64,000 bases of DNA from Onthophagus taurus (taxonomy: Eukaryota > Arthropoda > Insecta > Coleoptera > Scarabaeidae), in the NCBI RefSeq assembly GCF_036711975.1, contig NC_091966.1:41175501-41239500 (forward strand). The letters run 5' to 3'. A model generated the notes under the pieces. That model saw only the letters and a list, made by a program, of their open reading frames with translations, did no database searches and was not told the DNA's origin. The position numbers and the translations under genes were made by a program. This document shows positions 34,837-45,200 of this stretch, in pieces (the first letter of the stretch is position 1; every line of letters begins with the position of its first letter).

Positions 34837-35990
34837 ATGGAAACTAAAACGTTAAAAGCAACTTTAAAAAGTGGCAGAAAAATGCCAATCGTAGGCTGTA
34901 AGTTAAACATTTTTCAATTAATTTATTTAACTTAAAATTAATTCTTTCTTATTTAGTTGGAACTTATCAAATTCGAGGCACATCGTTAATTAGAGACGTT
35001 TTAGATTACGCTTTAGGCGCTGGATATAGATCTATCGGTAAATAAATAAGATTTTTGGGAATTTTTTGAGGTTATGTCACAATTTTTTTAGATACAGCAG
35101 CTGTTTATGGGAACGAAACCGATATTGGAAGTGCCTTAAAGACTCTTTTACCTAAATATAATCTTAAAAGAGAAGATATTTTTATAACAACTAAACTTTG
35201 TAAGAAAATATTGCAATTTTTGACTTTAATAATTAACAAACAATTTGTTTTGAGTAGCTCCGAGTGATCATGGTGAAAAAGCTTTAGATGCAGTTAAACA
35301 ATCTTTGAAAAATTTAGATTGTGGGTATTTAGATCTGTACTTGATTCATTGGCCGGGTCAATCTCGACTTAGTATTCATGATCCAAGCAATATAGCGATT
35401 AGAGCTAAAACTTGGGAGAAATTAATTGAAGCGAAAAAACAAGGATTAGTTAAAGATATTGGAGTTTCTAATTACACTATTAAACATTTGGAGGAGTTGG
35501 ATAAAAGTAATTCTGAAATTCCTGCTGTTAATCAGGTAAATAAAATACATAACCTCAAAAAATGAAATACATAACCTCAAAAAATGAAATACGTAACCTC
35601 AAAAAATAAAAATTTTATTTTAATTTATTTTATTTGTTAAATTAGGTTGAGTGGCATCCTTTTTACCATCAAAGCGATTTAAAAAATTATTGCAAACAAA
35701 AAGGAATTTTACTTCAAGCCTATTCTTCACTTGGAGGAACGAATAATCCTGATTTGATGACGAATGAGGTTGTGGTTGAAATTGCGAAGAATTTAAATAA
35801 ATCCCCATCGCAAGTTTTGCTTAAATGGGCGGTGCAACAAGGTGTTGGGATAATTCCAAAGGCTCGTTCAAAAAGTCATATTGAAGAAAATATTAATTTG
35901 GATTTTGAAATCCCAGAGAAAGATTTGGATAAATTGAATAATATCGGGACTATGACTAAGTTTGCTTGGGATCCGACCGATGTTGCTTAA
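34837..35990 (+). CDS. Aldo-keto reductase family protein
   Basis: Exons 34837-34897, 34957-35037, 35092-35199, 35258-35535 and 35646-35990 join into 290 residues. This is a (beta/alpha)8 NADPH-dependent oxidoreductase of the AKR superfamily. The catalytic tetrad is complete: Asp48 and Tyr53 in YRSIDTAAVYGNE, Lys82 in FITTKLSP and His114 in LIHWPG. The signature DIGVSNYTIKHLEEL and the cofactor-binding IIPKARSKSHIEENI are present. The C-terminal loop, which sets substrate choice, is short, as in the prostaglandin-F-synthase-like/YtbE-like group rather than in steroid-type AKR1. The real substrate cannot be told. The stop is 15 bp before the ADAT1 start codon. Confidence 0.92.
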
Positions 35991-36005
35991 TTAAGATAAA
36001 TAAAT

Positions 36006-37290
36006 ATGGATTTTTGTAACAAAATTTCTAAAATTTCTTTCGAACAATTTAATAAATTACCCAAAACCGGAAAACCAAATAAAAACGAATGCACAATTTT
36101 ATCAACAATAATCCAAGAAATTCCAGATTTAAATAAGTTTGAAGTTGTCGCTTTAGGCACGGGAACAAAGTGTATTGGTCAAAATAAAATGTCTCTGAAA
36201 GGTGATATATTAAATGACTCACACGCTGAAATTATATGTAGGAGATCCTTTCTTTTGTATATTTACTCAGAAATTAAAGGTTGTTTAAATAAAAAAGAAT
36301 CGATTTTTAATGTGAATGATTCAAAGTTCGAATTTAACAATAAAGTGAATTTTCATTTCTTTACAACTCATATCCCATGTGGAGATGCGTCCATTTTTCC
36401 TAAAAATCAAGATAATTTCGGTAACCCCCTAAAAATTGAAAAAAACGAAGAGGTGCCAACCAAAAAAAGAAAACTTGATATTTATAGAACAGGAGCGAAA
36501 TGTTTAAAAGATTCTAAAGAACAAGATCTACATTTAGATGGGGATTTATACCACAAAATTGGTTTAATAAGAACTAAACCAGGTTAAAAATTGATTTAAT
36601 TAATTAATTTTTTAATTCAAATTTTTTTTTAGGACGAGGTGATCCCACTTTATCAATATCGTGCAGCGATAAAATCTTAAAATGGTGTTATATTGGTATA
36701 CAAGGAGCCCTTCTCTCTATTTTGTTAAAAAACCCCATTTATTTAAGCACCATAACATTATCCGGAAACATTCCTTTTAATAAAGAATCTTTAAATCGAG
36801 CTTTCAACGCACGATTCCAAACCGAATTTAATCATTTCAATCATTATTTTAAACACAACTTAATTATTTATCAATCAAGCGAAGAATTTGAGTTTAAAAA
36901 ATGCGACGAAAAAAATCAACTTTGCCCAAGTTCCATTTCTTGGAATAAATTTATGATGTAGGTTAACAAAAATGTCTTGATTTAAATGATTTGGGATTAT
37001 TTGCTTTTAGAAAACCGGAGGTTGCTATTGAAGGTATTAAGCAGGGTGTAACGAAGAACAAAATTGGTACAAAAGCTTCTCGATTACAAATTTCAAAGGT
37101 TGAATTATTCAGGAATTTCTTAAACGTTGCAGAAATGATTCAATTGGAGGGATTTAATAAAGATTTGAGTTATGGGGAAGCGAAAAAGAGATCTTTTCTT
37201 TATGAAAGTGCTTGGTGTCAGTTAAAGTGTGATGTTTTTAAAGTTTGGACGCAAAAAGATGAGAAGTTTATGAACTTTCATCTTGATTAA
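36006..37290 (+). CDS. ADAT1: tRNA-specific adenosine deaminase 1 (ADAT1)
   Basis: Exons 36006-36582, 36633-36957 and 37011-37290 join into 393 residues. ADAT1 (Tad1 in yeast) deaminates A37 to inosine in tRNA-Ala. The zinc/deaminase residues are in place: His73-Ala-Glu75 (NDSHAEIICRR), Cys125 in HIPCGDAS and Cys203 in SISCSDKILKW. GTGTKCIG upstream and EGIKQGVTKNKIGT near the end are typical of the ADAR/ADAT1 deaminase domain. No RNA-binding domain precedes it, which separates it from ADAR. The second donor (ATGAT|GTAGGT) avoids an in-frame TAG and restores the reading frame. The gene probably shares its promoter region, or even its transcript, with the AKR just upstream. Confidence 0.93.
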
Positions 37291-37326
37291 TATTGTTAAT
37301 GAATCTTTTTTATATCAACTTACATT

Positions 37327-37382
37327 ATTTATTTCATATAACTCGTAATATATGAATGTAGTAATCATAGTTACAAAGCTTG
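37327..37382. repeat. Dispersed repeat copy (also near 3155 and 59464)
   Basis: The phrase atttcatataactcgtaata with catagttacaaagctt matches the copies near 3155 and 59464 at lower identity. Confidence 0.45.
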
Positions 37383-37632
37383 AAAAAAGACCCTAAACAA
37401 ATTCCTCTTTTCGTATGATTTAAGCATAAATTAATTAATTTTCGTAAAGAAAACGACATTTTATAAAATTGACATTTAATTTTGACAAATTGTTGTGAAG
37501 TTGGTTACAGTTAGTAACATTAAATTTGTATCACATTGACGTTTAAACTTTATTGAATTTTAGAGAATTGATGACGTAGTCAAAAAAATTTTTTCGGTTT
37601 TAGATTTTGAGATATCACAATTTTCTTCTTCA

Positions 37633-37958
37633 GCTAAAAATAAACTTTTTAGTATCGTCGAAGAAATTAAATTTACAGTTTCCTGTAAATTATGATACTA
37701 TAACTAAAAATTAAAAAAACATATTTCTCCAATCCAAAACAATGCAATCCATTAAATGTTTCCGTATTAACAGTTGGTATAATAAACATAATTATTTGTT
37801 TTTAAATACCAGAAGTTATCTTCTTATTTAACATTTTAGATTTTACCTACCGCCCTGTAATTTACAGGAAACTGTAAATTTCATTTCTTCGACGACACTA
37901 GATTTCGGCGGCGTTTAGAAATGTTATAAAAAAGTTTATTTTTAGCTTTATTCTAAAA
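37633..37958. repeat. Imperfect inverted repeat
   Basis: The left arm gctaaaaataaactttttag with gtcgaagaaattaaatttac and cagtttcctgtaaatta is mirrored at the right by taatttacaggaaactg, aaatttcatttcttcgacga and aagtttatttttagc. The centre (~150 bp) is not symmetrical. A decayed MITE is likely. Confidence 0.7.
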
Positions 37959-38078
37959 CAATAAGAAATAGACCTGTCGAATCCTATATTTTTGTAATTA
38001 GAAAGTATTTATCGTTGCTGTATCATATAGTATAACCTCCAAGCTTTGCAGCAAGCAGCTTGGCATGTCATTAACATA

Positions 38079-38245
38079 CAGTGTGTTAATTAATTATTGT
38101 ATCCAACGTCATCATTGCAAGTATGCAACCAATATCACACTGAATATATCTGAATACGAAAATTGCGTATTGCAATACCAGTATTATGATATTGGTTGCA
38201 TACTTGCAATGATGACGTCGGGTACGATAATTAATTAACACGCTG
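38079..38245. mobile_element. MITE, 167 bp, TA-flanked, with a relative at 61808
   Basis: The ends are cagtgtgttaattaattatt and ataattaattaacacgctg. The inner arms ggttgcatacttgcaatgatg and catcattgcaagtatgcaac are inverses. The same element, lacking its right end, lies at 61808-61935 in the ZC3H15 intron. Confidence 0.82.
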
Positions 38246-38699
38246 TACATACATGAACATGTGAGAACAGCAATAAATCAAGTAAAGATTCTTGGAGGAC
38301 TGTAAAGTGCCACACGGATCAACAAGACTCTTACCCTTGGCATTTGTTGGTTCTTCGTCTTCCCACTAAATAAATTGTGTAGGTACTTGAAGGCCAGAGC
38401 ACGGGTCAGGCGACTTATAGGGAGATCGAGAACAACATGAGATGAGTTAGTGATGCAGATTGCGGCCAGCCGAGGGAAGACTGCAGCAACGCAAGTGTCT
38501 TCTTCGGGAGAAGAAGATCTTCGGTTGACTGTGGTGTAACATAACTGGTTTAGTGTTGCTTTGAAGTTTGTAAACGATTTATATTGAGTTGGTTTAATAA
38601 ATAATGGGTTGAAATTAAATTCGGGAAAACTTCATGACTCAGGCAATTTGGTTGTCTGCATGACACTGTTTCTCGATTCTACAAATTGAAATTGTGTGT

Positions 38700-38950
38700 G
38701 TTGGCTTTACGTAATCGTTATACTTACTTAATATTTATCATGCAAACTTTATGTCAGAGACACTTTATTTATGTCTGCATCTTTGCGTTGCGATTACGTT
38801 ACCAATTGCTGCAGATTAACATTTTAAGTATTCCAAAATTTATTCCTGTTGAAAGGTATTCTAGCTATTTTCTGCACTAAGTACTATTAATAAGTACTTT
38901 TCTACACTACTTGTTGAAGTAGAATGTTAAGGTGTCTTATATCAGAAAAT
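38700..38950. repeat. Repeat with a second copy at 41290-41455
   Basis: The blocks acattttaagtattccaaaa, tttctgcactaagtactatt and cttgttgaagtagaatgtta occur in the same order at 41325-41455. The two copies are in direct orientation ~2.5 kb apart and may be the ends of one larger, decayed element. Confidence 0.65.
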
Positions 38951-39039
38951 TTTTGAAAAATATTTAAAAATTGTTTATTAATAAAATTTAAATAATAACA
39001 TGAATCTAGATATCGGAGATCGTCAAGTACCTCGAATTC

Positions 39040-39262
39040 CGAACACTAGATATAGAACTAGAAACATTCGGGTTTAGCCGTCTTTAGAGACGTGCGGCTA
39101 ACATAGACAACAATTTAACGCTTAGTAACAATTAAAACTAGTACTAAACCGGGAACTAAACCAATTTAGCCTCGCATCTTCAGACGCACGGCTAAACCCG
39201 AATTTTTCTAGTTCTAGGTCTAGTGTTAGTTCTAGTTTTAGTGCAATAAAAATATACAACAT
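39040..39262. repeat. CTAG-rich dispersed foldback repeat, copy 5
   Basis: A well-formed copy: aactagaaacattcgggttt, agccgtctttagagacgtgc, then agacgcacggctaaacccga and ctagttctaggtctagtgtt, ending gcaataaaaatatacaacat. The agcc/ggct blocks are inverted around an inner spacer. Confidence 0.75.
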
Positions 39263-39389
39263 AGTGATATCTAGCAACATCATGTTTTTTGGACTCATTT
39301 TAAAAGGTTTTAAAGGTTTTTTTAATAAAGAATACATCATGAAAGAACACCATGAAGTTGTCCATTTATCTATTATATGATAACTAACT

Positions 39390-40030
39390 TCAGATTTAAA
39401 ATGTCAACCTCAATTTTGACATATATGTAGTTTTCATTAAAAATCCTTTAAAATGAGTACAAACACGACATATTTATCTTCAATATTAACGAAGTTATGG
39501 TCAATTTTCGGTTACAAATGTCAACGTCAATTTTGACAGACATATTTATACGTAATTCCAATATTACTCGTGATATAAGCGACTTTCGATTTGAAATGTC
39601 AATGTCATTTTGACATACTCTTAATTTTTATAAAATGTCTTAATATTTGTCACAAAAACAAAAATATAATAAAAAAAAAAAAAAATAAGGTTGGTATTAA
39701 TACTTAAAAATTAAATTGCTATCTTCATTGTTGCTAACTTCGGGTTTAACATTTTTTATTCTATCTTTTTTGTTTTTTGACATAAGTGCGTCATGTTTGG
39801 ACTCATTTTATATGGGTGTTAATGAAGATGACAAATATGTCAAAATTGACGTTGACGTTTCAAACCGGAAGTGATTGTATTTCCATTAATATTAAAGTTA
39901 AATATGTCAAGTTTAGACTCATTTTAAAGGATTTTTTATGAAGTTGACAAATATGTCAAAATTAAAAGTTGAAAGTTCGAACTTTTTTGTTTTTTGAGAT
40001 AAATGCGTCAAGTTTTTACTCACTTTAAAG
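39390..40030. repeat. Degenerate short repeats built on GTCAAAATTGACG
   Basis: Phrases such as tgtcaacgtcaattttgaca, atgtcaaaattgacgttgac and atgtcaaaattaaaagttga recur on both orientations, with ggactcattttaaa between them. The spacing is irregular (~100-120 bp). Non-coding. Confidence 0.55.
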
Positions 40031-40086
40031 GTTATTTTATGAAGATTACGAATATCATAATAAAATTAAACCCTAAATTCCACTTT

Positions 40087-40605
40087 AATCCACTTGCCTT
40101 GCTTATAATTTCATCCATTTACCCATTTTGAATTAAATACAACCTTTAAATCCAATTATGTACTTTTCATTAAAAAAACTCAAATTCAACGTCAATTTTG
40201 ACAAGCAACTTTCGATCTTAATCACCATGGTAACCGAGTCAAGTTGGATAACCTTAAAATAATAATTCCGATTTTTTTATCAATTCTAACTTAATTTTAA
40301 AACAATTCGAATTCTTTACGATTATCTCGCATTCAAAACAAATTCGTTAATTGTAGTTAATTTAAATCGATTCTAATTAAGTGAAATAAATTAAAAATAT
40401 CTTTTTTTGATTTAATCCACTTACCTTGTTAATAACACCCTGGATAAATCAATTTTGAGTTAAATACAGCCTTTTAAACCAATTAAATAAGACTTTTTCC
40501 TTAAAAACACTTAAATTCAATTTCAATTTTGACAAGCACCTGCAATATTTGGATCTTAATCACCATGGTAACCGAGTCAAGTTGGATAACCTAACAATAA
40601 TAAAA
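40087..40605. repeat. Direct duplication, ~340-bp spacing, with a conserved RFX-like core
   Basis: A ~180-bp block (cattttgaattaaatacaac ... gagtcaagttggataacct) at 40120-40255 recurs at 40455-40592. The flanks have diverged, but the end part from tcttaatcaccatggtaacc to ggataacct is identical in both. The identical part contains ATCACCATGGTAAC at 40221-40234 and 40559-40572. Confidence 0.75.
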
Positions 40606-40871
40606 TTATAACTTAATATTTCGCTTCATATTTTAATTTCTTTTAAATTTTATTCTTTTTTTTTTAATATTTTCATATTTTTGTATATTGCTTCTTAAGT
40701 GAAATACACTGTATAAATAAAAATATAGAAATGTCAATTCTCCCAATGACGTCACAGCAAGGCCTTTACGGGGGGATACGTTCATAACATAACAACAGCA
40801 AGGAAACTCTAAATTGACACAATTACTATTATTTTTTTACGTGCAATTAAAGGGTGTAATAAAAACAAATT

Positions 40872-40965
40872 GAATGAACAACCCATGCTCAAAATTTCAA
40901 ATCTCTACGAATAGTGGAACCTGAAAAAGTTATAACGAACCAGTTACGTGAGACACCTGTATATA
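40872..40965. repeat. Transposon-end fragment related to 23110-23203
   Basis: The segment gaacaacccatgctcaaaat ... gttacgtgagacacctgtat matches 23110-23203 almost base for base. It ends in the cctgtata typical of the TA-flanked elements here. Confidence 0.7.
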
Positions 40966-41289
40966 CTGTTAACGACAAAGTGACCAGTTACTACAAAAAC
41001 TTAAATGTCTTTCCTACGTCAAAAATTTTCCAGCAGTCTAGTGACTTTTCTTTTCTCTGACATCGTTGTAGTCTCATCAGATGACGCAGCATAATATGAT
41101 TCGTGAAAACTAATCGAGTTTCTCAGCAATTTTCTTTTAAAGTTTGAGATGTACTTGCTAACACTTCTTAATCAATTTATCTCAATCCTCACTGTAACTA
41201 CCTGAAAGCTTTCCCCGTTTTATTGGATCGTGAGCGAATTATTTCTAAAGAATTGTATAGAAACTTCTCTAAAACGACTACTAAATTAC

Positions 41290-41455
41290 AGAAATTGCTG
41301 TAAATTAACATTTGTAGAAGTAAACATTTTAAGTATTCCAAAATTTATTCCTTGGGTTCATGATCTTGAATGTTTTCCAAATGCTTTATTTTCTGCGCTA
41401 AGTACTATTAAGAAGCACTTTTCTCACTACTTGTTGAAGTAGAATGTTAAGGTGT
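41290..41455. repeat. Second copy of the 38700-38950 repeat
   Basis: Same blocks and order as described for 38700-38950, with a ~40-bp insertion (cttgggttcatgatcttgaa region) relative to that copy. Confidence 0.65.
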
Positions 41456-42245
41456 TTATTATTATGTTGAGATTAAGAATAAAATATCAGTACACAATTT
41501 TACATATATATATTTTTTATATTTGATTTAAATTTAGTAAATAAACATATATACATCCTTAAGATTAAATATCGTTTGACAAAATTAACAGTTTGAGAGA
41601 AAGAAATAAACAATTATATTGTATTTCGGGGATTGTATAATGTATGTATAAAAATATTGAAGGAAATAAAACGAAAACATAAATATAAAACATCGAAAAA
41701 AATGTACATAAAAAAAAATATATTTGTTATAATAATTAAACAATAAAAAATAATGATTCAGTCGACATGTACATCTACAAATTGTGAAATATTTGCATCT
41801 GTTTCTGTTCCGTTAAACGTAATAATTACAACACGCATCCCTTATTTAATATTAATTTATAAATTATCCGCTAAATCCTTTCTTCACACTTCACGAAAAC
41901 AATTAAGTGTAACCAAAAAGCGTTTGTTTTAACTCGTTTTTCGTTTCATTCAATGCAAAATAGTCACAAAAAACTATTTTTTTTTTATTCTTCACTAATA
42001 TTAATCTTTAGTTTTACACGTTTAATATACATTAGTTATGGTTACATAAGTACGCCGAGAAAAGGATTAATATTTCTTTAATTTGTATATAAAAAAAATC
42101 TTATTCACTCTACAGGGTGTACAATTTCAATCAAAAATTTAAAAAAAATAAAAATCACCCATAAAAAAAGTATTTAAATAAAAAAAATCTCATTTAATTA
42201 ATTTAATTTTTTAATAATTTTATTTTCGTTTTTTTTTATTAAATT

Positions 42246-45200
42246 TTAAAGACTATCACTATCACTGTCATAATTATAACCTGCCATAGCAACAATAGGT
42301 TCTCTTTGTTGACCCGAATTATTACTTTCCGTTGTTGGCGAATCCTCCTGAGGATCAGCGGGGTAAAGAGGCGAATCAATATCAACTCCACGTCCAATCG
42401 ACGGATCAAACGCTTCCTTAATTTGACTACTCGCCCCTTTTGGGTCTAAATCGGTCGCCCAACTGAAATACATTAAAGCTAAATCGTTATTCCCCCTCTT
42501 TTTATGAACCTTCCCGATCAAATAATAAACCAAAGATTCCGTCGGAACGATTTCTTTCAATTCTTCTAATTCCCTTAAAGCTTCATCTAATTTTCCCATT
42601 GCAAAATAAATCGTACCGCGATGAAATTTACACAACGCGTTTTTCGGGTTATTTTTAATCGCCATATTAAACGATTGTAGCGCTAATTCGGATTTTTTTT
42701 GAGCGTGTTGAACAACACCGATATGGCATAAAATAACCGAACTAAACGTGTTTATCGATAAAGCCATGTTATAATGATACTCAGCGAGATGAAAACGTTC
42801 TTGTTTCGAATAAATCGTACCAATACCAAACCACGCGTTGTAATGCCTCGGATCTAATCGAATCGCGTTCCGATAACAACTCAAAGCTTTATCTAATTCT
42901 TCGGTCATTATGTATTCGTGTCCAAGTAATGTGTAAGCGTATGGGAAATTCGGATCGACTTGAACGGCTCGATGTAAAAATTTAATTGCGGTATCGTGTT
43001 CTTTATGTAACGAAAAACAATTTCCGCTTACGATCCATGTAACGGGATTATTTTTATTTAATTGAACTAAATCTTGGGCAAGCGCTGAGAGTGCAACTTC
43101 TCTTTGTAAGTGCCATAAAGCCGTTGAATAAATATCCATGTAACTAATTCGAAAAGGTTCTTTCGATCGAATATCGCCGAATAATTTAACGCAATTTTCG
43201 TAATCCGTCATTTCAAAATAAGCTAACCCCATCATCGAATGTACCCAAAATGTGTTGTATTGATGCGGTGGTAATTGTTGAAATTCATTTATCGCAGCTT
43301 TACAATTAAATTGTTTTAAATATAAATAACCTTGCCCGATGTTTCTTAATAAACACATCAAACCTTCCGCGCTTTGTTTTTGTATTTGCGTAGCTGTAAT
43401 ATTTCCATTATTATTAATAACACTTTTATTTTCCGTTGAAGTAACCGTTGAAGACTTCTCTTTCTTTAAGTTATACGCGTTAAAATCGTTTAAACTACAT
43501 TTGGCTAGACGTTGTTTCGTTTTTCTACTTGGCGATTTCGGAGGGGCGAATTTATTCCGATTCGGGGATTTATTATTTTCTTTCACCGAGTAACTACTGC
43601 TAAATAATCGGGAGCTTCTACGAACGTTTTGACCGGCTGCAATCGGCGCCGGAGTGCTGGGCGAAATCGGAATTGTGTTTGCAACGTTTCGAGATAAATT
43701 AAAAGCTGTTTTACTGTTTTGTAAAACTGGTTCTTTACGATTTATGAAGTTTCGAACTTTTTTCGTAAACGATTTCGTTTCGTTTAAGGTCGATTGATTT
43801 AACGTGGGGCTGTTGTTATCGTCACGATCGATTAATGTACCAAAACTTGGGCTAATCTATAAAATAAAATTTTAATTAATTAAAGGTTAAAATTTATATT
43901 TAACCTTGTAGTCAAAAATGACCTAACGTGACTCCAAAAACTATTCGCTCACCATGCGTATTCGCTTTATTAGTTTGATAAAAATAAAATAAATTATAAC
44001 AGAAAATATTTATTATAATACAAAGAGACGTTGGGGATATATTGATAGATAGAAAAAAGAAAATTGAGTTAGGTGTAGCCGAAGGGTTAGTTATATACAG
44101 GGTGTCTCAGCGAGACCGGTCATTAGACGTTTCTAGGGTCCTGGCAAAAATAAAAATTTGAGAATTCAGACTGAAGTATTATTAATTACGATCTCTTCGA
44201 CTAAAATATTTTCAGATTTCTTACACTTCCGGTTATACCGGAAGTCGCCACCAACTTTATTTTTTTAAATGGAACACCTGTATATTTTTACATATTTGGA
44301 TTTGTCTGTTTTCAAGGTTTATAAATTACTTTACCTTTTGCAATTTGATTCGGCCGTTCTCGAGTTATTCGAATTTTTCTAGAAAAATCTGCTCCAGCAG
44401 ACATTTGTTCAAAAAATCAGAGAACAATCGATTTTTGAGATATCACTTTAGGATTCAGAACATGCTTAAGCAACATGATGGAGTATGTTCTGGTGCCGAG
44501 AACGGCTGTCTAGAACGTTAGGTCACTTTACTATGGCACGTTAACTTCTCGAAATTTGGAAGTACCATAACTTCATTTTTTTAAATGGCACCCCCATATT
44601 TTATTACTTAGTCGTCTTCGGTGTCTCATTCTACATCTTTTATATCCCATATGTCCCATATCTAACATTAATAGTTTGGGAGATAATTAGGGTTTTTTGA
44701 AAAATGCACACATATCATATGGATATTTAGCCTAGTGTGCCATGAAAAACAAGCCTTCTCAATGAGTTCTTGTCAAAGACTCACTTGTTTACGTCACTTA
44801 GAATGCATGTGAGCTAATAATTATCTGTTAGGTCCCTTAATATTAGTACTGAAAAGAGTTAAAATCGATAACAATAACGGAAGTAATATTTACACAAATC
44901 AAGAAATTCTTAATTTATTTTTTATACATGAAAAGCGCGACAAAGTTCGTAGTATGATTCCCAGATCTTCTTTGGCAGCTCGAATTGAGGTGTTGGAACT
45001 GGGCTCGAAATAAGCCAAGGTATTCACCTCTTCCGTTGCATTATCTATTACATTTTTTGGTCAGTTTAACACGTGATTAATTCGTCCAAAATGCAAAAAA
45101 TTTGCTTCTATTCCTCTAAATTTACCTTTTGTCATCGGAGATAAATGTGGATAATTTTCATTAAACATTCTGCAAGTTCTACTAAGAACTTTGTCGCACT

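Larger units (their letters stand above)
37291..42245. other. Repeat-rich spacer between ADAT1 and CDC27 3' ends
   Basis: No gene can be supported here; ADAT1 and CDC27 are convergent across ~5 kb. Besides the repeats listed separately, 38280-38520 is an unusually GC-rich patch of unknown origin and 41460-42240 is AT-rich 3' flank of CDC27. A poly(A) signal for ADAT1 is not obvious in the first 50 bases after its stop. Confidence 0.5.
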
